NCBI GenBank assembly: GCA_002189035.1
Contig: CM007989.1
Coordinates: 4,426,001-4,490,000, forward strand
From: Utricularia gibba
Lineage: Eukaryota; Streptophyta; Magnoliopsida; Lamiales; Lentibulariaceae
Length of the DNA: 64,000 bases
Direction: 5' to 3'
The notes under the pieces were generated by a model that worked only from the letters and a program-made list of their open reading frames with translations, had not been told where the DNA came from and did no database searches. Made by a program: the position numbers and the translations under genes. Of the stretch, positions 1 through 12,085 are shown piece by piece. Each line of letters starts with the position of its first letter. Position 1 is the first letter of the stretch.

Positions 1-806
1 ACACGATCTCGTACGAGGTTTTTGAGGAAGAAAATGGAATTACAACACATCACTAGGAGCAAGGGGCACAAGGAATTCACAGACGCCGGCGCAGTGCGCT
101 GCCCCAACAAACAACCAGAAGGGTTTGGTTCTCAGGTATTTCGCCTGGAGGAGGAGTCCCCGGATCTGGTAATGCTGCCAACGCCCATTCTCGATGAGAG
201 ATCGCAGCAACTTACGGCGACGTCGCCGGTTAGCTGCTGGTATTGTTTTCTCCACTTCACTCCGTGAAGCAGCAGCTTTTCTGCCCATTTCAATGTCTTC
301 CGCCGTACCCTTTTCCATATTGGGACGCTACCTTGGCTCTGAAGTTGTTCTTTGGTGGAGGCATTACAAGCAACCAAGTACATTTGGCATCCTGCAATTT
401 GGGTTCTCAAGCTGGAGACTTGAACTGTAGTAGTTCACTCGGTCGGTGAAACGATTGAGAAGCGGCGGAAAGTTGAAGTAAGCGGAGAAGAGAGCCTTGA
501 GTTAATTGTGTATGCAATGGACCGGAAGAGACGCAACGGCTGGGGCAAAGGCCAAACAGTACTATTAGGCCTCGAAGATATGGAGTGGTCCATAAAAATT
601 CCATCTTTTCAACATTTGCTTTTTCGAATCAGCTGCGACGGGAGCTGTTGAGTTCGGATTCATGCTTCAGAAGTTTCACCATTTCAGTTGCCTTGTCATA
701 AAAATGAAGGTCATAAGTTGCCTTCTTGTGTTACAAGACGATTCTATCAGGATCGTCTGTTTGCCAAATAACATGAAGATGGCAAACCAGAAAAAGTGTA
801 AATGCC
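1..806. other. No supported gene (window start)
   Basis: Several overlapping short open frames exist on both strands (for example about 132-410 on the minus strand, rich in Lys/Arg/Trp), but none shows a domain I recognise, a consistent splice pattern or a codon bias that separates one frame from another. The part near 700-849 is likely the 3' untranslated region of the minus-strand PLAC8 gene that ends at 850. A distal exon of a gene lying outside the window cannot be excluded. Confidence 0.4.
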
Positions 807-849
807 ATGAATGAGAAATGCGCACGCATTTCCGTTGATGTTGCAGTTG

Positions 850-2387
850 CTATTGATCTCCCCTGTGAATTACTGGAGGAGTTGGGGCTCTCATGGCTTC
901 TTCTTCGACCAAAAAAGTCTGGTTTTGCTCCAACTGAGGATGACTGTTTCTGTGTGAAGAAAGCTCGACATCTTCGCGTGGCAATGGGGAGATGGGACTT
1001 TTCTGTAAGAATCTATCTTCCACGATATCGTACGAGTTTCCGGTTCGAACTTCTTGTGCAACAGAGCACCAGCAGCAGAAGAGCCACAAAGCACAGTCAG
1101 TGACAGATGGTTGCCCACAACAAGATGTGTAAGATGGCAAATTGTATCTCTTCCTCATCTGAATTCTCCAAAACCCACCATAGAGTAAACCAAATGCACA
1201 TAGGCAAATCCCAGTGACGCCAAGTGCTCCCCTGAGCATCTCGTTGTCAAGGTTCAGAGCTGCTAACGTAAAAATCCAGAATGGAGCCATGCAAAACAGG
1301 ATGAAGGTTGCAATATGAACATACATATTGCCAAATCCAAGTCTCTCCATGTTCCATCCGAAGATGCAGAAGGTGCAGAAAAGGGAGAGATAAGCCACCG
1401 AAATGTCGTCCCATATGTCAAGGATGCCACCACCCCACTGCGGCCTGATCACAAGAGCTTTCTCCAAATCGCCAGATGCAAATGAGTACCTTTTTTCAAG
1501 TGATATTCTCCTATCACCAAGATGAGTCCCTTCGTCTGTCTCGGTTTCATAATCTTTCCCAAGTGGACTAAACATGGAGTAGACTCCAGCAAATGCAGCA
1601 GCACCAAACGCTACAGCTAAGCAGAGTCCAACTCCAATGGCAGGTCGATTAGATCTCCTGTATCCTAAGTTGAGACCACAGAGCGCATATTGAGCAAAAC
1701 AATTGAGATTGAGAAATAACACTACCACCATCATGTGCATCCATTCATTAGGCTTATAAGTTCCGTTCTTACAGTAGACTTTTCTGAGCTTCACAACATC
1801 TTCTGGCCTCCATCTCAGTAGCAGAGCAAGGTGATATAATCGTTTTGGGTGCTGATATAAACACATGAGGGTGAATAGCGCATTCAGGATTTGATTATTA
1901 ACCTCAAACCAAGTATCCCTTTGAGATCTCCGTGGGAGAACACGATTTAGCATCCCTGTCATGATCATAAAAAGGAAAGCACCGGAGACAGCAACACAGA
2001 TGATCCAAATGAAAAAAGCCATATTAGATGGATCCCTTATCCATTCCTTGCACATCCTCCAGAGAGAATCCCAGCCAATTTTCTTATGAATAAGCTTGCG
2101 GAAGCGTTCACGAATATGAAGATCTGTCGAAGAGGGTACAGCCCGCGACGCTTCATCTCTCTCATGAGCAAGGTTCTGAAATTTGGCGCTAGGTGATTCC
2201 AAGCTAGCAAATTGAAGGTATTTTAGCCTGTTAACGGCAGGCACACCACTTCTGCCCCACTCTGGGAATTTTCACCACTAATGAGACTTTTTTTTGATGC
2301 TGAGACATGCAGAGGAAGACGGCCTTTAGGTTCACCAGGCACAGACTCACTATCTCCACTTCCCCTACACTCATTATTGGACACCAT
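850..2387 (-). CDS. PLAC8 / DUF2985 family membrane protein
   Basis: Plant-specific membrane protein with a DUF2985-type region followed by a cysteine-rich PLAC8 domain; its biochemical role is not established. An uninterrupted 464-codon frame (850-2244) holds a hydrophobic segment beginning MAFFIWIICVAVSGA, then the conserved block around EVNNQILNALFTLMCLYQHP, several further hydrophobic stretches, and a C-terminal Cys-rich part containing SCCGQPSVTDCALWLFCCWC. That frame has no ATG at its start. An ATG at 2385-2387 opens another frame coding a polar, Ser-rich N-terminus (MVSNNECRGSGDSESVP), as expected for this family. The two frames join if one base is added near the C run at 2255-2258. 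With that base the product would be about 512 residues. Family assignment is firm; start and frame join are inferred. Confidence 0.88.
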
Positions 2388-4589
2388 TCTATGCTTCTTG
2401 ATTCTTTGTTGTGGCTAAGTGTCCTGAGCAAGTTATGTGCAGTTTTTTCTTCCCTGGACCATGCTAATGAAAGGCATAAATGTGTTAAAGCAGGAGAAGC
2501 ATTTTCAAGTAGCAGTCATCTAAAGGCATATCAAAACAGAAAATAAGATATTGAACTAAAGCATTATCTTATAGCATCAGGAACAGAAATCACAAACCCC
2601 ACTCCCAAAGAAACAACTTTACTCATGAAATTCAAACACCGAATTGAACCGCTACAGAATGCATAAGGAAGCAGTTTTTCAGAATACCCATGGTCGGGGA
2701 AAGACTGGACTGATATGCGAAGCTCAAACTTCATCAAAGATTGATCACCAGAAATTTCTTAAGCAGCCCCTCCCAAGCGCATAAAAAGCCAAGAGGCAGA
2801 GAGACACCGGAACAAAAAAAAATGGGATGTGATTTTCAGAGGAAAAAATCACCTGGGCATCACTAATTGCGAGTCATACCTTGGGATCTCTGAGCAAGGT
2901 CACGTCATCCCATTCTTTGAAACCTTGATAATCCCAGAATCAAGCTTATAAGTCTTTGTTTCAATGAAAAGAGTAAACAAGTCCTTGTTAACAAAGCAAA
3001 TGGCTATGAGATTCCATCCTAGCCATTCAAACTGCAATCGAGCTAACCCAAGCCAGGCGAAAATTGAAAGCCCATAATACAATTCAACGATTTAACTAGA
3101 ATCGAAAGGCTATTGGAAAGTTAGCTACGAAGAAAAAAACATCATTTTCTCCACAAAATCAGAAAGTCAAGGTGGCCATTGAAATGTATTTAACTCCATT
3201 GCCTCTTGCCTTTGATTATTCAAAAGCTTCTTATGATAACAATTTTAATAGCCGTTGTTGCAAATCGTATAGCCGTACAGGTCACTTTTATTTCGGATAT
3301 TTGTAATTTCTTGTATCTATTTTTAATTATAAATTTGAATCAAATAATATATAGGTACGGATGCAATGATTTGTCAATTTACGAATTCGGATATGCCGAT
3401 TCCTTATTTAAAAAATTATGAATATATTTGAGTAATTTCAATATATGATATTTAACTTATACTAAATTATTTTTAAAATATTAAAATAAAATAATTTTAA
3501 CTATGCAGGTAATGAAACTTCAAATATGCGTATTTCTCTTGAGATAGATTCAATTAAAGTTTTGAAAATAAAAATTCATAGATTATTAGAATAAAAAAAT
3601 ATTTCTATAATCATGATCAAATAAGAAATGAATATAAATAAATTAAAATTAAAAAAATCAATAACTTAAAAATATCCTAATATCATATTCACAAATCTAC
3701 AAATATAAATTCATAATAAAAAAAATTCAACATTAATAAAAAAATAGATAACTGATAAATAATGATTATTGAATTTTAAATAGAGGATGAGGAAAAAGGA
3801 TGAGTCATGATCTGGATATAAATATAAATGAATAATATTTATTAATAAAATCATTGACTAAAATATTAAATTTAAAATTAAAAAATAAGGTAGCATACCA
3901 CGAATATGTATGAGATTCACCCCATCACTCGGTGTGCTAGAATTACCTAAAAATATCAAATTCTAAGAATCATCGATTCGGTGATTCTTAGAATTTGATA
4001 ATATCATTTTTTATTTTAATTAATTTAAGTATTCTAAAACAAAATATATTAAATCTATAAAAATTATATACAAATTTTGTGATTTTTCTCTTGAATACAA
4101 AATATTAAGATATTTTTTTTATAATTGGTAAATGATATTAGATTTTTATAATAAAATACATTGTCATGATGTTAGTTTTGAAATAAATTATTAAGTATTG
4201 AATCAAGTTACTATAACAAAATTTTAAAATTGCATATACAAAAACTAAAAGTACAAATTATTATTTATTTTCAAACAAAAATGACATGTTTGTTATTTGA
4301 TATATATTTGTGAATGGATTGTCAGTGAAATTAAAATTGAGGTTTTTAAAATGATTTACAAAATAGAATTCGTAATATAAATGAGGTTTTGATTTTTCTG
4401 ATATAATTAATTCATTTCAGTAATAAAAGTTAAAATTTAATACCAAAAATAGAGATATTTTGAAAAATATCGTACCTAATTCAGTTGGGTCGCCCCGACC
4501 CGAGACGTAAAATCAAATTTTATTAATGGCCCGACTGAAAGGGCCCAAAGACAAGTATGAGGTGAGATTTGATCGTTCAGAGCTCTCCG
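2388..4589. other. Intergenic, AT-rich from about 3200
   Basis: The part next to 2387 is presumably the 5' untranslated region and promoter of the minus-strand PLAC8 gene; moderate GC content persists to about 3200 and upstream non-coding exons may lie there. From 3200 to 4450 the sequence is very AT-rich, with no coding signal apart from chance frames, and contains one perfect hairpin (3955-3999). GC content rises again at 4480-4590, just before the plus-strand HAD gene, as expected for a plant gene's 5' region. Confidence 0.5.
3955..3999. repeat. Perfect 18-bp inverted repeat (hairpin)
   Basis: ATCAAATTCTAAGAATCA at 3955-3972 is followed after a 9-base loop by its exact reverse complement TGATTCTTAGAATTTGAT at 3982-3999. 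It sits alone in AT-rich intergenic DNA. It could be the centre of a foldback element or MITE remnant; nothing shows that it is transcribed. Confidence 0.85.
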
Positions 4590-6938
4590 ATGAGAATGAA
4601 GGGCGCTCTCAGCGCCAGGGGATCTGCTCCAGTGCCCATAAGCGTGGCGCTGCGTCCTTCCCTTCGCGAAGCTAAACTGAGATTTCTGGTACCCAATTTT
4701 TTTTTTTTTTGGTTTGTTTTCGGTTAACTTTGATTAGAACCAAGGTATTGTGTGTGAACAGCGGTTTAGCCACTCAAGTTCAGGGATACAACATGGGAAG
4801 AACTGTCTGCGGATAACGAAAGCTTGCGTTTTGCCTGAAAATGGGCCGCTCAGTGGGTTCGATAATGCGCCCCGGAACGTTTTTTTAGAGGAGGTTTCTG
4901 CTGTCCTTTCGTTTTTGTGTGTGCATGTATGATCACGAAAGAGATGGAATGATTTATTCTTTTTGTGATTTTCGGTCACAAATGAAACTGGCACTCGAGT
5001 TTCCTTGGCCCTTTGCGGTATTTTTGAGTTATTCTGAAAATGCTAAAAAAAAGGGTTCGGACGATGCCATCTTTGGAGTTAATTCCTTGGTTTTCCGAGC
5101 AGGCAATTGGTGCAGAATATGGAGAGGGGTTTGAGACATTTCGGCCCGAAGGACCCTTAAAGTTGATGTGGTAAGCTTCAAGATGACCCCAAAAAGTTGT
5201 GTTTTTTAAATCATTTAATATTTCTTGAAATTAATTTTGGTTTTGCTGCCCCTGCAGGACTTTTTAAATGATAGGTTGCAAGAAGGATTTCTTCAGAGAA
5301 TTCGTTACGCCATGAAGCCTGACGAAGCCTATGGCCTCATATTCTCTTGGGAAAATGTTGTGGTGGGTGATTGAGTTGTATTGCGATTTCTCCCGCTGAT
5401 ATAAAGTACGCCAATTGTACAGACTCCTAACCAGGGAATATTATGTCATTGTTCAACAGGCAGACACTCGATCGCTGAAGTTGTCTGCATGGGAACAGCT
5501 TGCTTTGGAAAGTGGTATGCACATTTTGTTCCCATAGAGCATTTTTTGCGGAATGCTTCAAGGGTGATTCTTACCACGCAGAGTGGTTGGAAAGCTCCTC
5601 ATCATCTATAGATATTAGTTGGGATTCATCACCATTTACTGATGCGATTGTTGAGCACTTCCCCATAAAAATAATGCATTTTATTTATCATGCAGGAAAG
5701 TTGATTCCTGGAGATGTCAATGTGCAAAAATATTTGCTTCATGCAGATGTAGATCACGTCCTGAAAGAGGTACATGACGGTGCTATTTTTCTATGTTTAG
5801 CATCATCCATATATAGTGCCCGTGTTGTGGATCTTGGTTTAATGGTATTCCACTCGTACGTGTGAACGTTGAAGTCCTTGCCACTGAACTACTTTATGTT
5901 CGCTTCAGGTATTGCCTTGGGGAATTGGTGAGGATGATTTAACTGAATTGAAGTGCCGGCTTTCCCAAATATATCATGAAATGCTTCTCAATGTAACGTT
6001 CAAATCTCCATCTTTTAGTTTATTTTTTTCATTGAAGTACTAATTTATTGATACTTCTCAGCTTTCGGAACCAACGGAAGGATTAAAAGACTGGTTAGAA
6101 GCTGTAACCACTTCTCGCATCCCTTGTGCTGTCGTGTCAAGTTTTGAAAGAAAACACATGGTTGGCACTCTGGAACGCATGGGACTCAAAAAGTTTTTCC
6201 AGGTCATATCTTGGATGCCAATTTCCTATCACATTGTTCATGTGATCAAAGTTGACAAGAGATAAAACCTCTACGAAAAATTATTATTATTTTTATATTT
6301 GGTCATGCAGGCAATTGTCTCTGAGGAAGATGGTATGGAGTCCATAGCCCATAGGTTGCTTTCTGCAGCTGTGAAGGTTTGTCTAGCTTCATATATTATG
6401 TTTGAGTGGCATATGAAAATAGAAGTGACTTTTGGTTATGGTAGGAAGTATCTCTACTTCTTTTGTGATAGGATGCATATTTCATGCATAGTGTAGCATT
6501 GATATGTTGTCCCTGCACTCGAATAAGCAACCACATCTTGACTCTCCCAAACTTGCATCTCCTGTCACTTGTTTGGCAGCTGGACCGAAAGCCTTCCAAG
6601 TGTGTGGTGTTTGAGGATGACCCTAGAGGAATAACTGCAGCCCACAATTGTACAATGATGGCCGTCGCCTTAATCGGTGCCCATCCCGCGTAAGGATGAC
6701 AAATGTATAGAGCGTAGAGCGTCGTTGTTTTTATGCTGCCATTGTGATGATGCCTTGTTGCCCATGCAGATATCATCTCCGGCAGGCTGATCTCACCCTG
6801 TCGAGCTTCAGGGAGCTTTCGGTGATCAATCTACGCAGATTGTTCGCCGGAAAAGGTTCGGGGTTCATGGAGTTGCAGAAGCAAGTGACGGAGGGCACTC
6901 CGTCAAGGCGGAAGCTCACCATGGACACCATCTTCTAA
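4590..6938 (+). CDS. PYRP2: Chloroplast HAD phosphatase, PYRP2-like (riboflavin pathway)
   Basis: Resembles the Arabidopsis At4g11570-type HAD protein described as 5-amino-6-(5-phosphoribitylamino)uracil phosphatase, a plastid step in riboflavin synthesis. Proposed exons: 4590-4688, 4738-4893, 5103-5170, 5258-5362, 5460-5514, 5696-5769, 5909-5992, 6062-6202, 6311-6376, 6580-6689, 6770-6938; all internal junctions are GT..AG. The N-terminus is Arg/Ser-rich without acidic residues, like a transit peptide. Recognisable blocks are RIRYAMKPDEAYGLIFSW, AVVSSFERKHMV (HAD motif II region), SEEDGMESIAHRLLSAAVK and KCVVFEDDPRGITAAH (motif IV). Exon lengths sum to 1127 nt, one short of a multiple of three. 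The missing base lies in exon 3 near 5157-5162, and none of the alternative GT donors there restores phase. The motif I region reads FSWENVV rather than the usual DxDx(T/V). With the base restored the product is about 375 residues. Confidence 0.85.
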
Positions 6939-9026
6939 GCCTTGAATCACCATGGACACCACCTTCTCTTTGACTTGATGCCCTGCGCTGCTTAATATGT
7001 GTCAATGGCGTCGGATCTTCCGCCTTCTTTGGGACGAACATCCTGTGTACAGTCAACAGTGGTTGTCTGATGACGTGATTCTTTTGTAAAATCGTAGAAC
7101 GACGCACGCCGCACTGTCTTAAAATCGATCTCGATCCATTAAACGGTAAATCAATAGTTGAGATTCGACTAATTTAATTGATCAATCTAATTGTATTTTT
7201 ATAATATTATGACCCAATTTCAATTTATTGAATAATGTAATTAGGCTATTTTTTTATATTGAAATTGATTATTAGGTTTGAAGTATAGTTGATTTGTATT
7301 AAAAATACATACATTAAAAAAAATAAAGAATAATAGATATCTTAGTTGGTCACATAAAGGAATAGATATTTTCCTATCCACAATGATTAGTCTCCACCAA
7401 ATTGCCAAGGTCAGGCCCCCAACTAAGCGAATGACATGCATTCATTTTGAGAACATCAAACCAGATTTCATCTTTATATGTCTTGGCCACAGTGAATATC
7501 TGTTTGGTTAAATGGAAGAAAATAGATGAGTTTATTTTTATTTGGTATAAAAAATCCTTTGTTAACTCTTTTTAAGATTATTTTTATTCTTTGTTGCATG
7601 ATTTCAATGGATTGTTTTTTTACATACATATAATTTAATCAACCAATCAAACATACAAACAATATTTAGTTTCCTACCAAAACACTCCATATCAATCCAA
7701 CAAAGCACGTCTATAGTGATTCAAAAAACTTAATATCTTTTCTAGTTATACCACTTGATATGATACATCCCACATTTGGTTGGTGGATAGCGTCTAAACC
7801 TACATTTAATTTATTTGAATTTAAATAAATAGATGGATTTAGAAGATTATTCGTATTTAGTTGATAGATTTAATTTATTTGAATTTAGGATAATGAAGTT
7901 TTGAATGTGAGTATAAAATTAGATATATGATAAATGTATATATGAAATTAGCTATATATTACTTATCAAAAAAATCAATCATTTATGTAATAATGAGTTT
8001 TCCCACTTCCCAATAGACTCCATTTTTTGGTGTGTTCACTTGTTTGGATGTGGGACTGCCACCAGACGAGATCTTCAGCGTTCGATGCATGGGTTAGTTG
8101 TTAATTGTGCATGTTATTTCTTGTGTGAAGTTTCCTACTTAAAATTTTTTTATTTCAGAATCGATTAGTTGGTTTACGTGTTGTATGTTGTCACTGGTTT
8201 CGCTCTCTTCTTCCCCCCTGAAACCCACCACCTAATTTTCCTAACCAAATGTGCCCCCAAAGTTATGCTTCATTTGGTTATGGTTTCTTTATGCACAAAG
8301 TTATTGTAGTTGTCTTCATGATAATACATATTTTGCTAGTTATTTATATAATAAAATTTGGGTGTTTAATAATTACATTAATTATTTTATATATTATTTT
8401 AATAATTTTATAAAATCCATTTTTTTATTTTCCTAATTATTAATAACAATGTATTGAAATACATAAAATCTAATTTACATGCAAAAATTGTTGAAAGTGC
8501 AATATACGAGAAGAATACAAGATGTTCTCTTTCAATCGACCAGAATCTTTAAACTTTTTAGGTTTAAGAGATCTTAAGTCCTAACCTTGTGTTGGAAATT
8601 AGTGATCATGATCTAAGTCTTTTAAAAGATGGACTTGGATTGTAATAATATGGTAAAAGAGCAGTCAAACAAGGTTTCTTGATTGATGACTCCTAGAGTC
8701 AATAAAGAATATAAGATGGTTAGAAGAGGAACTCAAAAGTCATTAAGTATAGAATTGTCAAAGGAGTCGAGCCAAAAGTTGCGTGAAATAGAAATAGTGC
8801 CGAAGAAATCAACTTGGGTTGGAGGGGAAGAAAACATGGTGTTGGGGAACCCTAGGATAAATTCAAGCACTTGATCACTTGGTGCTAGAGGAAGGGCAAT
8901 TATACTATCCTATAACAGGTTGAACGGGAAGCGGCTGTGGAGGTTACGGTTCTCCGGCAAATCGTGACCACATCTGGGAGCAGCATCTTGAGGCGTAAAA
9001 AAACACATTCTAGGGATGGAAAGATT
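6939..9026. other. Intergenic, no gene seen
   Basis: AT-rich sequence with only chance reading frames. The first few hundred bases after 6938 are probably the 3' untranslated region of the HAD gene. TGTTTGGTTAAAT near 7501 and its rough inverse CCTAACCAAATGTGCCCCC near 8238 resemble the inverted ends of hAT/Harbinger-type MITEs, but the match is short and no target-site duplication was found. Confidence 0.4.
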
Positions 9027-9031
9027 GTTGG

Positions 9032-9258
9032 TGTTCAAAGGTCGAGCAAATCTTGGGTGTAGAACGAATGCGAAGGCAACTAAAGAAAAACAATATATTC
9101 GTAATGAACTAGAACAATAGAGTAGTAGGGTACCCAGCTGTTTTATAGTTGGGTTCAATCTCGTGCTTGATGGTTAGAACTATCAAGTACAACTTACATG
9201 CTGGCACATACAATTAGTGAGATAGAGCAGTGCTTGACTTGTTATCAGTTTCTGAACA
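9032..9258 (-). repeat. Copia 3' LTR
   Basis: This 227-bp copy starts TGTTCAAAGG and ends GTTTCTGAACA on the plus strand, giving terminal inverted repeats TGTTCA/TGAACA. It aligns without gaps over its full length to 15525-15751. The preceding 5-mer 9027-9031 is gttgg. Confidence 0.93.
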
Positions 9259-9274
9259 TTTTACCTCCCTTTCT
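9259..9274 (-). promoter_or_regulatory. Copia polypurine tract
   Basis: On the minus strand this reads AGAAAGGGAGGTAAAA, directly abutting the 3' LTR. Its position and purine content match the plus-strand priming site of LTR retrotransposons. Confidence 0.75.
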
Positions 9275-9399
9275 GAAATCCATGAAGGTCCAACACCGTT
9301 GGAGGCTGAGCCCAATGGTAGAACGATGTTGGGGGAGGACTCAACCCAAGTTTTTCCATAATGGAAATGGAGATATGTTGAGAGACTTGGTAAAAACAT

Positions 9400-10530
9400 C
9401 TGCGAGGTGTTGCTGAGATGATATGGGACGCAGCACCAAAAACCTCGTTTGTACTGATCTCGGACTATATGGCAGTCAATCTCTATATGTTTGGTTCGCT
9501 CATGAAAGATTGGATTGAAGGTAATGTAAATGGCAGACTTACTATCACAGTATAAGGAGATCGAAGTCACCATAAGGAGTCGCAAGTCCTTCAATTGGAG
9601 TCGCAGTAACCAAAAGGCTCCAAAGGCCGATTTACAAGATAGAAAAGATCGTGAGAAGCTGTGCGGGATAAGTACACCACAAACTGCAACCCAATTTCCA
9701 GGTGTGCTTCTGAGGGGTTTTGCATAAACTGTGAGAGCTGTTGAACGGGAAAAGCAATGTCTGGATGTGTAAAACTGAGGTATAATAACCGACCAATCAA
9801 GGCACGATAGGCATCTGAATTGGGAAAAGAAGGGCTGGTATCGGGGAATATGAAATTATGAGGGAGAGGCACAAGGATCTCTTGATTCCCAAAGTCATTC
9901 CCACCAAGAATCTGCACGATGTCCATCGTATACTTATGCTGCAAAAGTTGCAGCCTGTCACCTTTGCAAATGAGCTCAACACCAAGAAAATAGGTGGCTG
10001 GACCAATATCCTTAATAGTAAATTTCTGATGGAGCTGCTGCTTTAGCTCATTAATCGCCGCAAGGTCGGGACCGACAATTAAAATGTCATCCACATAAAT
10101 CACTTTAAGAAGCTGTTTGAAAAGCCTTGGAAAAACATGCAAGGGTCAGCAAGCGACTTAACCAAATCGAGAGAACATAGAAAACGGGTCAGCTCCAAGT
10201 TCCACTGTCAGGAGGCTTGTTTGAGCTCGTAAAGCAATCACTGCAGCTTGCAGACTAGGCCATTCTCAACCAAGAAAACATGTAAAAAAGCATTGTTAAT
10301 GTTAACCTGATGAATGAACCAGTTCTGTTGTGCGCTAAGAGTCAACAAAATGCGGACGGTGGTAACTTTGGTGATGGGTGCAAACTGGTCCGTAAAATCA
10401 ATCCGTTCAACCTATGTGTAAGTCGTACTTTATACCATACAATAGAGCCATTGATATTTCTCTTATCTTGTAAACCCACTTGCAATAGAGGCAAAGGAAC
10501 TAATGTTCATGTGCGGTTTTGGAGAAGCGC
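9400..10530 (-). pseudogene. Copia reverse transcriptase and RNase H
   Basis: The frame at 9591-10142 holds the RT palm motif VIYVDDILIVGPD, followed by FTIKDIGPATYFLGVEL and [18 protein letters not shown], standard copia RT blocks. The frame at 9400-9594 holds the RNase H block [28 protein letters not shown]. The N-terminal RT part (about 10150-10530) is recognisable only by joining frames: KWVYKI, a block ending in THHQ, and an NxFIHQVN-like segment. The catalytic YVDD is intact but the surrounding frame is broken by several stops and shifts, so no active enzyme can be made. The RT start is separated from its linker by the solo LTR at 10543-11797. Confidence 0.9.
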
Positions 10531-10542
10531 CTATAACTCCAT

Positions 10543-11797
10543 TGTTGCGTGTCGTTTTCTCAATAAATTTTAAATATATAAAACGTAAAACACCAAAAAG
10601 CGTAGTACGAGTATCGATCTCAAGGAGTTGTTTTCGTGAAAAGTGTTTTGTAAGAAACTTCTACAAAATGTCACGGTTTTGTAAAAGGGGGTTTGTGAAA
10701 TGCAGAAATGAAAAATACAACATAAGTGATGGGTCTTGACTATGGGATGTAGTTCTTGGGAATGAGATTCTGTCTCTTTCCTTTGTCCATCCTTGCCTTG
10801 GTTTTTACTGATTTTTTCCGAATAGCTGGTTATAGGAGCAATGAATAGCCTACTCTCCCTTACACTCTGATTGATAAGAATCATGTGATTCCCCCTTGGA
10901 CGATTAAGAAGACAAGAGGATTGCCTTCAAAACCGAATTGCGTGCGTGTGCCCAGCTGTTACCAATGGCCAATGGCAGGTCCGAGATCACAACCTGTCCA
11001 CTGTCACGGTACCTAGGCCACAAACAATCCGCTACTTCCCTCGAACCGGTAGGGTTAAAGTTGGTGCTCTTCACCTTGATCTTCACCAAAATCCACGAGG
11101 AGTGGTCTGTTGCTTATGGGCCTTGACTAGGAGTCATTACAGAAAGACTGCAATAAGATGCATGAAAGTATGTAGAATCTGAAATGAATTCAACGAAGAA
11201 CCGAGTGTATTGGTCAAGACTTTGAAGGAAACTTTATCTTTTTTCAGAAACTAAAGGGTTTTAGTCACAAAGTGCCATGAAAACAGAAACAAAATTGGAA
11301 GCTAAGTGTTCTTCCTCAGAGTTCTAAGTCTCGAAATAAAGTGTCCAGTGTCCGAAACTAAGTGCTCTAAGTGGCTTTTATATCACTCCCCATGTGCATT
11401 AACTCCTTTGGGTACCCTTCCCATCATTCCTTCTGTCTTGCGTGCGCCAGCAGCTTTCTTTTGCGTGCAAGTTAGCGCACAATCATTGTTGCAGATTCTG
11501 ACATATCGTAAGTCAGGGGCCTTAACCAGTGTCAGTCTTCTACCCACAATTGTTTCAAGTCGCATATAAGGCACGAAAATCAGAGTTTGACCTCCTGCAA
11601 TACTCTTGCACACTCCATGATAGTGTCCTGACATGTCTCTGTTTAAATGCACGAAAAAAGGCAGAAAATATATACAAAATTGGAAAATAGGATTTTTCTA
11701 AGGAAAATCAATTACTTATCAATATAATTCATAATTGGGACTTAATAAATTCACACATAATAATACCTAATTATAAACTAGAAAATAACACTTAACA
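10543..11797 (-). mobile_element. Solo LTR (1255 bp) inserted in copia
   Basis: On the minus strand it begins TGTTAAGTG and ends CGCAACA, with TG..CA ends. It is flanked by a perfect 5-bp duplication, tccat at 10538-10542 and tccat at 11798-11802. Copia coding sequence (RT on one side, the IN-RT linker on the other) resumes at each flank, so this is an insertion into the copia. A TATAAAA box lies at 11376-11382 in the LTR's own orientation. No internal retroelement genes are present, so it is a solo LTR. Its first 300 bases recur at 63386-63705. Its final 190 bases resemble the end of the LTR segment at 13026. Confidence 0.9.
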
Positions 11798-12085
11798 TCC
11801 ATCCTCCCATACGGGAACTCCCTTGGCCTGCACATAGGAAGAAGATTCATCAATCATAAAAACGGGTTCAGAAGAAAAATCCTCAACAGTCCGAATATGG
11901 AGCGCAACATAATCCTGCATCTAGCGAGGAGGATTAATAACTCGGGAACTGTGCCACCACCCCACCACCACATCAGATGCTGAATGGGAACGTGGAAGGG
12001 AACCCAAGGCAAGAGAATCAACATCCTCTAGAGTAGAACTTTCATGCAAATCACTCCAATTCACAGCAAACTCAAGGGGACACGA
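11798..12085 (-). pseudogene. Copia pol linker between integrase and RT
   Basis: Translation on the minus strand gives the Ser/Pro-rich copia linker including RVINPPR and MQDYVALHIRTVEDFS, equivalent to the RxxRxxxPPxxLxDF block found just before copia RT. It is the key evidence that the LTRs on its two sides are separate insertions into one copia element and not the two ends of a single DNA transposon. It carries at least one stop. Confidence 0.75.

Noticed and set aside
807-1103. Plus-strand ORF over the PLAC8 gene
   Set aside because: It is the opposite strand of the Cys-rich PLAC8 coding region; no independent domain.
6396-6776. 126-codon minus-strand ORF
   Set aside because: It overlaps the HAD gene's exon 10 and its introns on the other strand and shows no domain.
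7499-8260. MITE with TGTTTGGTT ends
   Set aside because: Only about 10 bp of inverted similarity and no target duplication.
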